Shown piece after piece: positions 1 through 8,749 of a DNA stretch of 64,000 nucleotides (its first letter is position 1; the number at the start of each line of letters is the position of its first letter). The position numbers and the translations under genes were made by a program. The stretch is from Lelliottia wanjuensis (GTDB taxonomy: Bacteria > Pseudomonadota > Gammaproteobacteria > Enterobacterales > Enterobacteriaceae). The notes beneath the pieces were generated by a model. That model had not been told where the DNA came from and did not search any database. It saw nothing but the letters and a program-made list of their open reading frames with translations. The stretch covers positions 62,001 to 126,000 of the forward strand of contig NZ_JASSOT010000064.1 in the NCBI RefSeq assembly GCF_030238365.1, written 5' to 3'.

Positions 1-488
1 CCGATAATTTCCCGCATGATGCCGTCATAGACTTCACCATTTGGTGTCGTACCGGGGGTCATGTCAGCGACGTATTGGTACGACGAAGACAATTCTTCCT
101 GCTCTTCCGTCTCGATACCGGCGATGGCTGAGTTGTCCCACACGGACAGGCCGTTAGTGAGATACGTTCCGTCAAAGTCAGCGTTCGAGTGAGTAACCCC
201 TACGCGATATTCGCGAGGTGGGTCACCGGGGAAGTCAGGGGTATGGATTGAAAGGAGTGGGATGTTATTGAATGTCGCTACGGCTTTCTTCAGTTCGTCA
301 GGATGTCGCCAGAGTCGGTAAATCTTCTCGGGGTCCAGCCCTAACTTATCAGCGCCTGGAATCTCTCGCCCGAAGTAGGGGCAGACGTTGGCCTTGCTGA
401 TATTGCTGACCTTTACCTGAAGCCTGCCGTTGCCATCAAACGTGCGCACGGATGCGCGGTCGAATGCCAACCGTTCAGTTTGGTTCAT
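1..488 (-). CDS. DUF2213 phage protein, head module (partial, C-terminus off window)
   Basis: An open frame starts at 488 and runs off the left edge with 162 codons visible. It begins [19 protein letters not shown] and continues with [11 protein letters not shown], features I associate with DUF2213. Proteins of this family sit just after the portal and MuF-like genes of tailed phages and are thought to act as prohead protease or scaffold. Its place directly downstream of the MuF-like gene, 11 bases away, fits that role. The exact function is inferred from position and family only. Confidence 0.75.
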   Translation of the reverse strand, partial: MNQTERLAFDRASVRTFDGNGRLQVKVSNISKANVCPYFGREIPGADKLGLDPEKIYRLWRHPDELKKAVATFNNIPLLSIHTPDFPGDPPREYRVGVTHSNADFDGTYLTNGLSVWDNSAIAGIETEEQEELSSSYQYVADMTPGTTPNGEVYDGIMREII

Positions 489-499
489 AATGATTCCGT

Positions 500-1318
500 T
501 TAACTAAGGCCGGGGATTACTGCACGCCACCCGCATTTGCAGCCAGGTTCTTCTCCGGGGAGGATGTACTTCCCATCAATAAGGCAACCTTTATCAAGGC
601 GGAATCGGCGCTTCTCTTTACCTGCCTTAACGTGCGATGGGCGGGGATGTTTCCCAGCGCCAGAGTGCTCCCACTCCCCCTCGACAATTCCTAATGATTG
701 CTGGCGTGCTGCCTGCATCACAGAGGTGGCTTTATTGTTTTGGTCCATCGCGATGAAAGCTGCGCGTCTTCGGGTGATGCCGTAACGCTTTTGCAATTCA
801 TCGGTGAGGTATGACAGGTCACGACCGCGAGCCACAGAGCGCATCACCAGACCTTCTACTTCGGTGAAATACTTCTCCGGTATGGAGCGTATCAGTCCGA
901 CGTTTTCGGCAATGGTCGCCTGTAGTGCATTATTCATCGGCGCGGTCATTTTGAACTCAACCGTGAAGCCAGCAGTCTCCAGCGTGTTATGCAGTGACAC
1001 GTCAGAGTTCTTCATGGCATCGGTAGCGAACCTGTCAGAAAGCTTCTGCGCAATGTTGTCGAATGATTTAGTCCAGCGCTTAGCCAGTTTCTTCATCGCG
1101 TCACGCATAAACACAGCCGGAGATGCGTCCATTGCCACCGCTGCGCCGCTCGCTTTGTAGTTTGCGGTTAGCCAGTACACAACGGACTTCTGCATCTCCC
1201 GTATCTGCTTATCGAGCTGGCGTCGATACCATGCCTCAACACCTGCGTTAGGTCTGACTGGCGGTATCGTCTTCTGGGTCGATGTCTTCGCCGTCTTCTT
1301 CTTCGAGGTCGATGTCAT
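500..1318 (-). CDS. Phage head morphogenesis (MuF-like) protein
   Basis: The 272-residue protein has a basic Lys/Thr/Ser-rich N-terminus and a C-terminal MuF-like region with HPRPSH, a [11 protein letters not shown] stretch and paired cysteines. MuF-like minor head proteins attach near the portal vertex and help build the capsid or are injected with DNA. The start at 1318 overlaps the portal gene by 71 bases in another frame, consistent with translational coupling, though a later start cannot be excluded. It lies between the portal and a DUF2213 gene, the usual order for head modules. Confidence 0.8.
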   Translation of the reverse strand: MTSTSKKKTAKTSTQKTIPPVRPNAGVEAWYRRQLDKQIREMQKSVVYWLTANYKASGAAVAMDASPAVFMRDAMKKLAKRWTKSFDNIAQKLSDRFATDAMKNSDVSLHNTLETAGFTVEFKMTAPMNNALQATIAENVGLIRSIPEKYFTEVEGLVMRSVARGRDLSYLTDELQKRYGITRRRAAFIAMDQNNKATSVMQAARQQSLGIVEGEWEHSGAGKHPRPSHVKAGKEKRRFRLDKGCLIDGKYILPGEEPGCKCGWRAVIPGLS

Positions 1319-2771
1319 CGCTTAAGTCCAGTGAGTGATATGGTGATTCAGGGTCTTCGGCGATCTTCTCGCGTATCTCGTTGTTCGAAAGCGCACCGAT
1401 AGCCTGGTAAACGGCGTCAGTGTCAGCATCGATTTTCCGAATCTCCGCTTTCTCCTTCGCGCTCATCTCGTAGAGAGGTTCGAATTCGAAATAGATTTCC
1501 GGGTCGATGTCGCCAAACTCGGATAGTTGAATGATGTCCAGAACGCGCTTCAGAGCAGTAGAGAAGATTGACTGCTGCAACGAGTGGATGTAGTCGTAGA
1601 AAACGCGAATCTCGCCATCTGATGAAGCATTCAGGCCGGTTGGTGCAATGCCCAGCAACTTAACCAGCGGGATGCTGGAAACCGCCGCCATTTGCTCCTG
1701 AGACTGAGCCTGAAGAACATCGAGAGTGCCAAGCGGAGCATTAACAAACTCAACCGTTTCTGGCATCTCGGTGCTGTTGTCTTTCGCAAAGGCTCCACGG
1801 TTGTCACGGCACTGGTTGAACAGTTGGAGGCGAGTGATTAATGATTCCGCACCACCACCCTGCAGGATAGTGCTCATGTTCGTACCGATGACCGGAATAC
1901 TGAACGAGTGAATCATGTCACTGACGCTGTCACGCGTGCGAAGCCAGTTGTTAACGTATGGCTCGGCGATCTGAATCAGCGACAGGCCGCGAAAGTTGTA
2001 GCTGGCCTTAAGCAGGTCAGGGACCTGGCGGGACACGAAATCAATCATTCGGCTGGCATGCACTGTCTTACCCATAACAAACCATTGTGTCGGCTTGTAG
2101 AAGTCAGGGCTTAACGGGTTTTGCGCGTTGTAGATACCGGGATAGGTCCAGACTGGCTCGATAACCTGAAATCCTTTGAGGCTGCCTTTCGATATCTTCT
2201 TGTCGCTCAGGAACAGCTTTGATTGAAGCTCTGTATCATCAGTCCAGGCAGAGACGTTTTTAGGTGACGTGACATCGATATAAATCTGTCCACCGCCGAA
2301 ATAACCGTCATGCTCTGCCGCTTCACGGAACTTGTCACGAACGTGGAACCTGTCCAGCGCGTCATACAGCTGCTTAACGCGATCTGACTTATCCTCATCA
2401 CCGACCGTTTTCAGCTTGATCCACTTGCGAGTCATCTCTTCAGCGATGGTGCCGACCATTTTCCGGTATTCAGGCTTTTGGGCCATCATCGACAGATAAG
2501 GATATCCGGGGAAGCTGTCGAGATTGCCGTAAGCATATCCTGCGCTGTATGCGTCGTTCAGCGCGCCGTAATCGCATGAGTCCATCGCGAGATAGGCGTT
2601 ATGGAGATTTTCAGGGATAACCCCTTTTGGCGGCTCGTATCGCTTAAACTCTCTCGGCGGCTTAGCCTGAATCTCAGCGACAGCCATCGGATTAATTTTC
2701 ATCTTAACCTTTTCAGGTTCTTTCACCGGCTCAGGCGCGGCGATTTCTTTCTTCCACCATTTCCACCGCAC
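1248..2771 (-). CDS. Phage portal protein (DUF1073 type)
   Basis: The 507-residue protein matches what I recall of the DUF1073 portal family: an N-terminal lead-in, a central region with [18 protein letters not shown] and a very acidic C-terminus ([13 protein letters not shown]). Portals form the dodecameric ring through which terminase packs DNA. It starts directly after the large terminase stop and overlaps the MuF-like gene, giving the order terS-terL-portal-MuF. The Pfam family name for this group mentions anti-CBASS Acb1, but length and context here say portal. Confidence 0.88.
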   Translation of the reverse strand: MRWKWWKKEIAAPEPVKEPEKVKMKINPMAVAEIQAKPPREFKRYEPPKGVIPENLHNAYLAMDSCDYGALNDAYSAGYAYGNLDSFPGYPYLSMMAQKPEYRKMVGTIAEEMTRKWIKLKTVGDEDKSDRVKQLYDALDRFHVRDKFREAAEHDGYFGGGQIYIDVTSPKNVSAWTDDTELQSKLFLSDKKISKGSLKGFQVIEPVWTYPGIYNAQNPLSPDFYKPTQWFVMGKTVHASRMIDFVSRQVPDLLKASYNFRGLSLIQIAEPYVNNWLRTRDSVSDMIHSFSIPVIGTNMSTILQGGGAESLITRLQLFNQCRDNRGAFAKDNSTEMPETVEFVNAPLGTLDVLQAQSQEQMAAVSSIPLVKLLGIAPTGLNASSDGEIRVFYDYIHSLQQSIFSTALKRVLDIIQLSEFGDIDPEIYFEFEPLYEMSAKEKAEIRKIDADTDAVYQAIGALSNNEIREKIAEDPESPYHSLDLSDDIDLEEEDGEDIDPEDDTASQT

Positions 2772-4448
2772 TTAAATTCTCCTGAGTTGACTTGGGTCGA
2801 TCACCATTGGCTGGCGACCGGAAATAAGGTTGTCATCGATGGCGTCCATCCAGGTATCGAGAATGTCGTCATTGTCGTGGCTGTCATCAGCAGAGAACGC
2901 TGCGCACTCTGTCATTGCAGTCAACACCCAAGATGTCGTCCCGGCGATTGTTCCGTCCTCGTAATAGGTGTGCATAATCACCGCACCATCTTGCGTGTGC
3001 GTTGCGGGGACGTAGACCTTGCCGGACTTAATCTGAGGAATGACGTTGAGGCAGCGAACCAGTTTGTTCTGGCCTGCGCCGCGTGGAATCTCTTTCACCG
3101 GGATAGCAATCTGACCGGGTGTAGCACTGCGTTTCTTCAGGGTGGTAATCAACCCTTGTCCGGCCTGTTTCTCTTCGATAGCCATATGGCGCATCGGCAT
3201 GATTCGCATTGAACCCTGCATACGCCATTTCTCCCAGACCTCTTCTGCTTTCTTCAGAAGGTCTTCCGGGTCCCAGCGGCCACGCACCACATCGATGACG
3301 TAGAGATTGCCATCTACGCCCATGCCAACCAGCGTGAACACGGTGTAGTCCAGCCAGTCCTCTACCTTGCCGCTGTTGGTATCAACGTATACGGCGCGAT
3401 GAGTAAGCTTAGGAAGTGTGGTGTAGGTCTGGAACCAGCCAGTGTCGATAATGCCGCCGGTGAGTGCCATTGGGTTTTGCTGGTACTGAGACAGGAAGGT
3501 GTAACGGTCTTTCTCCCAAAGCTGCAGGAGGTCGTTCACGTCTTCCATCTGAGGCCAGTACGACCAATAACGAGTGCCGGACACTTCTACATAATCGGTG
3601 TCTTTAACCGTCTCCCAGCACAACGAGCGCCACGGCTCAGCGAGAGACTGGATGTATTTCTCATCAATCATCGCCGGGATGGCTACGTGATGGAATTTAA
3701 CGCCCATCCCGCCAGATAACATGAAGCCTGTTGCGTCATCAGTGTGAAGGCGCTGCTGAATACTCACAAACGGTGTTGGGTGCTCTTTTGACTTATCACC
3801 ACGACGAGAGCGAATGGTGTTTACCAGGAGCGTGTTGGCGCTGTTCCTGCGCGACTCACTTAGCATGTCTACGGGCTTGTTGTAGTCATCCAGCATAACC
3901 ATGCCGGAGAACTGTGGACCGTAGTAACCACCACGACCACCGGTGATTTGCCCGTTGCTTGAACGGGAAACCGTCTGACCGATTGAGCGGCCGCGATCGT
4001 CTTTTATTTCCCACTCTTCAGCCTGATTAACGCCGAATGAGCAAGGCCAGAACTCCTGATACTCCTTGCTGGCTATAATGTCTCTGGTGCGCCGTGAATT
4101 ACGCTTAACCAGGGTGTCAGCAAACGAGATATTCAGGTTACGAAAGCGCTTGAGCTTGCCTTCCTGCACCAGTGCATTGACGTATGCAGGAAAGTGAATT
4201 GAGAAGAACTCTGTTTTAGTCCCACCTGGGGGAATATTGATAATCAGGTTGCGCGGCTCTAATCGGCCGGCTATCAGGTCATCAATCTTTGACGCCATTA
4301 ACCGGTGATGCCAGTTAACCAAAAGCCGATCACCTTGAATCAGTTCGAACCACAGACGAGTGAAGTTGAGAAACGATTTGGTGGACTTTGAACGAAGCAC
4401 TACACGCTCAGGGAATGACAAATCATCCCATTCGATAATTTCGCTCAT
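2772..4448 (-). CDS. Terminase large subunit (TerL)
   Basis: The 558-residue packaging motor carries an ATPase motif variant (NIPPGGTKTEF, around residues 90-100) and a Walker-B-like segment MVMLDDYNKP near residue 190. The C-terminal half, with VYVDTNSGKVEDWLDYTVF and later acidic residues, fits the RNase-H-like nuclease that cuts concatemers. It follows terS by one base and is followed at once by the portal gene. The family is clear, but which packaging strategy (headful or cos) is used cannot be told from this sequence alone. Confidence 0.93.
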   Translation of the reverse strand: MSEIIEWDDLSFPERVVLRSKSTKSFLNFTRLWFELIQGDRLLVNWHHRLMASKIDDLIAGRLEPRNLIINIPPGGTKTEFFSIHFPAYVNALVQEGKLKRFRNLNISFADTLVKRNSRRTRDIIASKEYQEFWPCSFGVNQAEEWEIKDDRGRSIGQTVSRSSNGQITGGRGGYYGPQFSGMVMLDDYNKPVDMLSESRRNSANTLLVNTIRSRRGDKSKEHPTPFVSIQQRLHTDDATGFMLSGGMGVKFHHVAIPAMIDEKYIQSLAEPWRSLCWETVKDTDYVEVSGTRYWSYWPQMEDVNDLLQLWEKDRYTFLSQYQQNPMALTGGIIDTGWFQTYTTLPKLTHRAVYVDTNSGKVEDWLDYTVFTLVGMGVDGNLYVIDVVRGRWDPEDLLKKAEEVWEKWRMQGSMRIMPMRHMAIEEKQAGQGLITTLKKRSATPGQIAIPVKEIPRGAGQNKLVRCLNVIPQIKSGKVYVPATHTQDGAVIMHTYYEDGTIAGTTSWVLTAMTECAAFSADDSHDNDDILDTWMDAIDDNLISGRQPMVIDPSQLRRI

Positions 4449-4449
4449 A

Positions 4450-4959
4450 TCAGTCCAGGCCTTTTAATTTCCCCTCAAGCTGAGCCTGTGCTGCTTTGTA
4501 ATCAGCGGGGGTGTAGTTAACAACTTCAATCGGCTTGCCATCCTTCCCGACATGTTCAGCCTTAACGTTAGTCTTGAATGCCTGCACAGTTATGTGCTCA
4601 CCAACAAGCTTCAGTGCAGCAGCAGCACCCTTTGCGTCAAATCCGTAAATCGTTCTTCCCTGCTCATCTTTGATTTCCTCACCACGCCTGTCAGTAAGAG
4701 GCTCAACCTCCTGCATGCAGCGCTCATGAAGTTTTACTGCCTGCCGCAGAACGTAATCAGCATCAACTTGAACGCGCTCCAGCCGTTCCTGATTCAATTC
4801 TGCGATGCGATGCAAAATGTCATCATTTGCCATCATCCTCGCGCCCTGGTTGCGGGATGACTTCTCGCTGTAGCCCGCCCTTATGGCTGCCTGAGTGGCA
4901 TTGAGGTCAACTATGAACTCACGGGCAAACAGCTCTTGTTTGTCGGTGAGCTTTGCCAT
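4450..4959 (-). CDS. Terminase small subunit (TerS)
   Basis: The 169-residue protein opens with LTDKQELFAREFIVDLNATQAAIRAGYS, the helix-turn-helix signature of Terminase_2 small subunits, which bind the packaging start site and regulate TerL. A coiled middle and a Lys/Gln-rich tail follow. It lies immediately upstream of terL with one intervening base and follows two tiny head-region genes. The family call is firm; the DNA site it recognises is not identifiable here. Confidence 0.93.
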   Translation of the reverse strand: MAKLTDKQELFAREFIVDLNATQAAIRAGYSEKSSRNQGARMMANDDILHRIAELNQERLERVQVDADYVLRQAVKLHERCMQEVEPLTDRRGEEIKDEQGRTIYGFDAKGAAAALKLVGEHITVQAFKTNVKAEHVGKDGKPIEVVNYTPADYKAAQAQLEGKLKGLD

Positions 4960-4960
4960 G

Positions 4961-5161
4961 TTATTTCTCGTATTCGATTTCTATTTCGACAGTTTCTGCA
5001 AACTTCGGATTAATGATGATTGAGTTGGTATCGCCTTTTTTAATCCACACCTGAAATGGCTCACCCACCCCTCCACTTAAAACATTAGTGCTCCCAGAAA
5101 CAACTCGGCCGGATGGGAATGTAGCCTTAACGTTAATCTGCTTGATGATGTTGCTGGCCAT
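4961..5161 (-). CDS. Small conserved phage protein, 66 residues
   Basis: The protein starts MASNIIKQINVKATFPSGR and reads as a short beta-rich domain (VKATFPSG, FQVWIKKGD, VEIEIEYEK) with no membrane segment. It sits one base upstream of terS in the same transcript. I do not recognise a named family. A small virion or packaging accessory is possible, but this is inference from position only. Confidence 0.7.
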   Translation of the reverse strand: MASNIIKQINVKATFPSGRVVSGSTNVLSGGVGEPFQVWIKKGDTNSIIINPKFAETVEIEIEYEK

Positions 5162-5162
5162 G

Positions 5163-5324
5163 TTATCTCTCGGTTTTGAACTTGAAGCCGAATCTCGCGA
5201 TGAAACTGGTCAGCGGCTTAAAGTGTTTCTCTTTGACGACTCTCGCGTAGACCAAAGCTTTTAACGCGGTTAGCAATGGGCTTACCCACCACCGCTTTTG
5301 TGCGACCACCTTCATGGTAATCAT
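5163..5324 (-). CDS. Tiny basic phage protein, 53 residues
   Basis: The frame begins MITMKVVAQKRWWVSPLLTA and ends FKFKTER. It is very basic, with an RWW motif followed by a hydrophobic stretch. The start codon overlaps the stop of the upstream gene by one base (TGATG), and the stop lies 2 bases before the next start codon, so it is packed into the operon as a real gene would be. Similar short RWW proteins occur near terminase genes in lambdoid phages; no function is known to me. Confidence 0.65.
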   Translation of the reverse strand: MITMKVVAQKRWWVSPLLTALKALVYARVVKEKHFKPLTSFIARFGFKFKTER

Positions 5325-5533
5325 CACATCAGTCCGGCAGTTCGTGCTTTAGCCAGCAGAGCGTTGAAGTCAGCCAGCAGACCAGCAACATCAGTTGCAG
5401 TTGAATCAGTCTGTGCAGCCATTTTCTTAACCCCGCCGACTGCTGAGGTTGTCGCTGCAGGGATGGTTACAGGGTCAGTTGGGGTAGTTACTTCGATTGG
5501 ATAACCACCAGTAGAGATAGCGCGTTTAGTCAT
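5324..5533 (-). CDS. Head fiber-like protein, 69 residues
   Basis: I chose the start at 5533 because a good ribosome site (AGGAAA) precedes it; a longer frame to 5674 has no such site. The protein is MTKRAISTGGYP..., followed by a Pro/Thr-rich linker, AVGGVKK, and a C-terminus DFNALLAKARTAGLM. This last segment resembles the C-terminal motif of short head-fiber proteins. It precedes the terminase genes. The role as a capsid decoration is an inference from that motif. Confidence 0.65.
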   Translation of the reverse strand: MTKRAISTGGYPIEVTTPTDPVTIPAATTSAVGGVKKMAAQTDSTATDVAGLLADFNALLAKARTAGLM

Positions 5534-5826
5534 TTTGGAATTTCCTGCTGGATGCTTGGATATCTCACTGGGAATTCTTGACACCAGTGACGCTTCAAAT
5601 CTGCATAAAACTCTGTCAATGGCTCTGTGAGAAGCCATTTGCAGAACTTTATATATCCTCAATTCTTCTACCACTGCTTGAGAAGGCAGCTATGAACGCC
5701 ACGGACATCCCGCAATGCTGTGACGCGGTATCATCTTTTTCGAATAACCTGCACGCTATTGCAGAAAGGAGGGACTGCAGCCATGGCTAATGCAGGTAAG
5801 CAGCGAAGATGTGGCGCTTTGGTGGG

Positions 5827-6294
5827 TTACTTCAGGCACTGGGTTTTTATGTATTCCTGCAGGGCTCTCAGGGATGTTTGGTCACTGATGATTCCGGAGC
5901 GGATACCGAGAACGTTTCGTCCAGCAACGTCAGAGAGTTCGACGGAGGCATCATTGCCCAAGCCGGTGGTGACGGTGGTTTGGGTTGAGGATGGCACTGG
6001 ACAGCGGCCTTTGACGAGCACCCTGCCACCATTATCAAGCTTGCGCTGCAGAGCATCATTTTGAGCTTTTGCATCTGCGAGTTCCCGTGTGTATTTGGCG
6101 TCGAGAGTGGCAACGTCGCGCTGCCGAATCTGCATGTCAGAGATGGTTTCGTTTGCCAGGGCAAGGTCTTTCTTGGCCTTGTCTCTTTGATCTTTGTAGT
6201 CGATGGCGTTGTCACGGTAGTGGTTAACGGCCCATCCCAGCGAGACAATGATGCAGATAACGATCGCTATTATGATTGCGGTTAGCCTGCTCAT
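5827..6294 (-). CDS. Rz: Rz-like spanin, inner membrane subunit
   Basis: The start [17 protein letters not shown] at 6294 overlaps the endolysin stop (ATGA). An N-terminal membrane anchor is followed by a long charged periplasmic coiled coil and a C-terminal domain, about 155 residues, as in lambda Rz. Spanins fuse inner and outer membrane at the last step of lysis. The partner Rz1 is nested inside in another frame. A start at 6312 adds six residues but loses the tight coupling to the endolysin. Confidence 0.9.
   Translation of the reverse strand: MSRLTAIIIAIVICIIVSLGWAVNHYRDNAIDYKDQRDKAKKDLALANETISDMQIRQRDVATLDAKYTRELADAKAQNDALQRKLDNGGRVLVKGRCPVPSSTQTTVTTGLGNDASVELSDVAGRNVLGIRSGIISDQTSLRALQEYIKTQCLK
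5868..6074 (-). CDS. Rz1: Rz1-like spanin, outer membrane lipoprotein
   Basis: This 68-residue frame lies wholly inside Rz in another reading frame. It starts [19 protein letters not shown], a lipoprotein signal with the acylated cysteine at residue 19, followed by a short Pro-rich segment ([11 protein letters not shown]), exactly the layout of lambda Rz1. It would form the outer membrane half of the spanin complex. The nested arrangement is typical of this gene pair. Confidence 0.85.
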   Translation of the reverse strand: MQKLKMMLCSASLIMVAGCSSKAAVQCHPQPKPPSPPAWAMMPPSNSLTLLDETFSVSAPESSVTKHP

Positions 6295-6785
6295 TTCTGA
6301 CCCCAGGTGCATACCTGATATTCAACGTCACGTCTGTTAACCAACCCTTTCCACCTCTGACCACCGGCATATACCCAGCGTTTAAGCTCTGAGCATGCGC
6401 CTGCATAGTCACGAGCGTTAAGTTTCTTCAGGAGAGTGGAGTTGATGGTGGCTGTTGCGCCTACGTTGTAAGCGAAAGAGTAAATTGCTGCGCGTTGAGT
6501 TTCAGTGGTTGGCACTTTGATGTACGGGTCAACCTTTGAAGCTATACGCTGAAGGTCTTTTCTTGTTAGTGCGTCGCACTCTTTATCGGTGTAACGCTTG
6601 TTGACGATGATATCTGAGCCGGTGTGTCCATCGCATACCGTCAGTACGCCGACGACATCCCGATAAGCTTCATACTTGCGACCCTCAAGGCCATCTTTCC
6701 CAGAAAGCATCGTTGTCGCTATTGCGACCGCCCCACCGCCTAATGATGCGATGACGCTATTTCTGAGCGCCGGTGACATTGCCAT
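6291..6785 (-). CDS. SAR endolysin, GH24 lysozyme (phage 21 R type)
   Basis: The 164-residue muramidase has an N-terminal weakly hydrophobic segment rich in Ala/Gly/Ser ([17 protein letters not shown]), a signal-anchor-release element, followed by the GH24 catalytic start [20 protein letters not shown] with the catalytic Glu and downstream Asp/Thr region. SAR endolysins are exported by Sec, held in the membrane and released when the holin depolarises it. It overlaps the holin gene by 29 bases and the Rz start by 4. Confidence 0.92.
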   Translation of the reverse strand: MAMSPALRNSVIASLGGGAVAIATTMLSGKDGLEGRKYEAYRDVVGVLTVCDGHTGSDIIVNKRYTDKECDALTRKDLQRIASKVDPYIKVPTTETQRAAIYSFAYNVGATATINSTLLKKLNARDYAGACSELKRWVYAGGQRWKGLVNRRDVEYQVCTWGQK

Positions 6786-6960
6786 TCAATCTGTCCTCGC
6801 GCTCTTTGCGCTTGTAGTACCAGTTGATGCCGAATGTGCCGACGGTACAAAGAATACCTATGATGAGAGCCCAGTCATTAAGGGAGAGAACTCCGCCCAT
6901 TGCAGTAAGTCCTCCAAACCAGTAACTGAACCATTCTCTTATTTTGTCCATACGGTACAT
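6757..6960 (-). CDS. Holin, S21-like with dual-start motif
   Basis: The 67-residue protein has two membrane segments and a charged tail (YYKRKEREDR). It begins MYRMDKIREW, closely parallel to phage 21 S, which begins MKSMDKI and makes an antiholin from the first Met and a holin from the second. Here Met1 would add one Arg to the N-terminus, in line with the antiholin rule. It is the first lysis gene, directly before the SAR endolysin, the usual pairing with a pinholin. Confidence 0.85.
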   Translation of the reverse strand: MYRMDKIREWFSYWFGGLTAMGGVLSLNDWALIIGILCTVGTFGINWYYKRKEREDRLNGNVTGAQK

Positions 6961-6984
6961 GCTCTACCCCCAACCTACTTGCAT

Positions 6985-7165
6985 GGGGATCTGTTCAAAT
7001 TAGGAATAGGGATGATGGTGCGTTGAACAAATCCAGGATACTTTGATCGGTAACGTGGCTTGTTCGTGGCTAAAGGCATGGGCAAGTCAGGCAGGAGGCT
7101 GTTAGCGCAGTCTCTTGCCACCCATCTTCACGAAGCCCAGCCATAGAGCTGGGTTTTTCTTTTTT
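6985..7165 (+). ncRNA. Candidate plus-strand structured RNA in the lysis leader
   Basis: The stretch 6961-7303 has no convincing gene. It contains inverted repeats that fold on the plus strand: TGTTCAA near 6992 with TTGAACA near 7023, GGCA/TGCC arms near 7090-7120, and a strong intrinsic terminator at 7138-7165. All neighbouring genes read on the minus strand, so a plus-strand terminator here suggests a short antisense or free small RNA. I see no clear promoter. It could instead only block antisense transcription. Confidence 0.35.
7138..7165 (+). terminator. Intrinsic terminator on the plus strand
   Basis: The arms CCCAGC and GCTGGG with a five-base loop are followed by TTTTTCTTTTTT. On the minus strand the arms are followed by no T-run, so it works only for plus-strand transcription, opposite to every gene nearby. 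Confidence 0.75.
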
Positions 7166-7258
7166 GGCAGCACTCTAAACCCGTAGCCACAGATCGATAC
7201 GGTGAGGTGTTTGAGGTCTGGTTGTTGGATATAGAGTGCTTTCAGAAAGGCCGTGCAA

Positions 7259-7284
7259 TAAAAAAGGCCACTCGAAGGCAGCCT
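7259..7284 (-). terminator. Possible weak terminator after the 88-residue gene
   Basis: On the minus strand a four-base-pair stem (AGGC/GCCT) with a long loop is followed by six Ts. It lies 20 bases after the 7304-7570 gene and before the holin leader. Under Q antitermination it would be read through. Confidence 0.35.
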
Positions 7285-7303
7285 GTTTGTGGATTAGACG
7301 TTT

Positions 7304-7570
7304 TTATTCGTCAAAAAGATGCCGCCCAAATAACGGCTTGTATCTTTTGTCGATCAATGAATCCTGCTTTCTTTCCGTAAAAATTGGCCTGAACTGCCCT
7401 GGCTTCCACCAAGCCACAGCATTCCCATATCCACAGCGTTCAATTATTTCACACATTGATTTTAATACCGACGCTTCCAAATTTACCGTTGCGCAAGGGC
7501 CATCTCTTTCTATGGCCGCATCAGCATTAGAAGCAATCGAGTCAATGGTTTCTTTTTGTAGGTCACTCAT
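7304..7570 (-). CDS. Hypothetical phage protein, 88 residues
   Basis: I chose the start at 7570 because GAGG precedes it by five bases; the open frame extends much further upstream, but that part runs through tRNA-Asn and cannot be coding. The protein MSDLQKETIDSIASNADA... ends PLFGRHLFDE, contains two cysteines and a KPGQFRPIF segment, and has no membrane segment from this start. A start further upstream would add a membrane segment (LAVGFFILAAGLILWL), so a membrane protein remains possible. No family recognised. Confidence 0.55.
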   Translation of the reverse strand: MSDLQKETIDSIASNADAAIERDGPCATVNLEASVLKSMCEIIERCGYGNAVAWWKPGQFRPIFTERKQDSLIDKRYKPLFGRHLFDE

Positions 7571-7768
7571 AACAACCTCGTCTAGTTGTTCGTCAATGTT
7601 CGCTATGGCAGGCAGTGACGATACTGCTTTTCGACTGGCCGGTCTAGCCATAGCTAACCACATAAGCCACAGGATTAATCCGGCAGCCAGAATAAAAAAG
7701 CCCACGGCGAGGTGAGCAAGATGAGGGTATGGCGTTGAGCTTTCGCTCTTATGGTCCTGGTAGGGATT

Positions 7769-7843
7769 TGGCGGGACAGGAAGGATTCGAACCTTCGACC
7801 AATCGGTTAACAGCCGATCGCACAACCTCTGTGCTTCTGACCC
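7769..7843 (-). tRNA. tRNA-Asn (GTT), phage-encoded
   Basis: The 75-base cloverleaf has D stem GCAC/GTGC, anticodon stem ATCGG/CCGAT with loop CTGTTAA (anticodon GTT), T arm GAAGG-TTCGAAT-CCTTC and an encoded CCA end. The acceptor stem GGGTCAG/CTGTCCC has one mismatch (T4 opposite T69). It lies between the Q-dependent terminator and the lysis genes, the site where Shiga-toxin phages also carry tRNAs, so it would be made with late mRNA. It may serve late translation; function with the mismatch is not certain. Confidence 0.8.
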
Positions 7844-7848
7844 TGAAT

Positions 7849-7875
7849 GCAAAAAGCCCCGCACGAAGGCGAGGC
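7849..7875 (-). terminator. Late-leader terminator (tR' equivalent)
   Basis: On the minus strand GCCTCGC and GCGGGGC form a seven-pair stem (one G-T) with a six-base loop, followed by TTTTTG. It lies about 60 bases downstream of the presumed late promoter and just before tRNA-Asn. This is where Q must act to let late transcription through. Confidence 0.8.
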
Positions 7876-7934
7876 TCTTAATTCTTTGATACCGCCAGTG
7901 CATACAACATTGGCACAATATCAGATTTACACGA

Positions 7935-7963
7935 AATATAGCCCTTTCAATCCAGTTTTGCAA
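7935..7963 (-). promoter_or_regulatory. Presumed late promoter pR'
   Basis: On the minus strand TTGCAA (7963-7958), a 17-base spacer and TATATT (7940-7935) make a good sigma-70 promoter overlapping the end of Q. It faces the terminator at 7849-7875, tRNA-Asn and the lysis genes, the standard pR'-tR' layout. A Q binding site would be expected between the boxes but cannot be recognised by eye. Confidence 0.65.
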
Positions 7964-8636
7964 TACTTGGCTGCGAATTTGTCGCCTTTTGTTGTGAACG
8001 TGATCTCGTTACCTGCAATAACGCTTCACTGTCTAGTCGCAGAAATATTCGCTTCATCTCCACCCAGCGATCGGTAAAGGTCTCAGACCAGTTCTTTGGC
8101 GTGACGCCTACCAGCTCAGCCAGATTCTGGTATTCATACGTTTCCTTTCCTGCCAGCTCTGCTTTGACATCCTGAGCCGCCAACCAAATAAGCGCCTTGA
8201 TCCGGTCCATCGTCTTGCCAGCTATCTTCTTCGCTCCGAGCTGCGCTTTGAACTCGGCCCACGCCCACTGAGTGATCGCCACCTGATATTCGAATCGGTT
8301 GTTCTCGCTGTAGTTCCAGAGTAGCCATGCTTTCTGATGCTCATCCAGAGACAGGACGGCGCGACGCCATGATGCGGTACAGAACTCAACGTGATTCACC
8401 AGGGGAATGTGTGAACCTTTGGCGCGAGACTGATGGCCAGGTATCGGAGGGCTGGACGGGTTGACCATGCGTCCTGTTACCGGGTCGGCTACCTTCTTGC
8501 GACCACGGCTGCGTGGAGTTGCCTCAAACATCGCATTCTCAGCAAAGGCTACCAGCTGGCCTTTAGTGGCCCCGCTCAGGTCGGCGGTCGCCACGATGAG
8601 CTGCTCACGTACAAACTGAAGATATTGAATGTTCAT
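7947..8636 (-). CDS. Q: Late antitermination protein Q (phage 82 type)
   Basis: The 229-residue protein begins MNIQYLQFVREQLIVATADLSGATKGQL and contains SWRRAVLSLDEHQKAWLLWNY, which I recognise as the Q family of phage 82 and HK-type lambdoids rather than lambda Q. It binds near the late promoter and modifies RNA polymerase so that it ignores terminators, switching on tRNA-Asn, lysis and virion genes. Its start overlaps the stop of the 38-residue gene (ATGA), and its 3' end carries the late promoter. Confidence 0.9.
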   Translation of the reverse strand: MNIQYLQFVREQLIVATADLSGATKGQLVAFAENAMFEATPRSRGRKKVADPVTGRMVNPSSPPIPGHQSRAKGSHIPLVNHVEFCTASWRRAVLSLDEHQKAWLLWNYSENNRFEYQVAITQWAWAEFKAQLGAKKIAGKTMDRIKALIWLAAQDVKAELAGKETYEYQNLAELVGVTPKNWSETFTDRWVEMKRIFLRLDSEALLQVTRSRSQQKATNSQPSIAKLD

Positions 8637-8749
8637 GCTGCGGCTCCTAATGGCTGTTTGGTTTTTGTCTGGCTGTGCTTTGCTATCGGCGGCAGGCTGG
8701 CGCGCCTGATGCTTTCATACTGGTAGCGGAGGAAGTCGGAGAAGGTCAT
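8633..8749 (-). CDS. Tiny protein between Lar and Q, 38 residues
   Basis: The frame MTFSDFLRYQYESIRRASLP...GAAA overlaps the Lar-like gene upstream and Q downstream by an ATGA at each end, so it is translationally coupled on both sides. The product is basic and has no membrane segment. Such tight double overlap argues for a real gene. No family recognised. Confidence 0.65.
   Translation of the reverse strand: MTFSDFLRYQYESIRRASLPPIAKHSQTKTKQPLGAAA

Noticed and set aside
5783..6064. Plus-strand frame with a very good ribosome site (AGGAGG)
   Set aside because: It is antisense to Rz and Rz1 and has no recognisable product; the match is probably chance.
7571..7963. Upstream extension of the 88-residue gene
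   Set aside because: It passes through tRNA-Asn and the late terminator, which cannot be coding.
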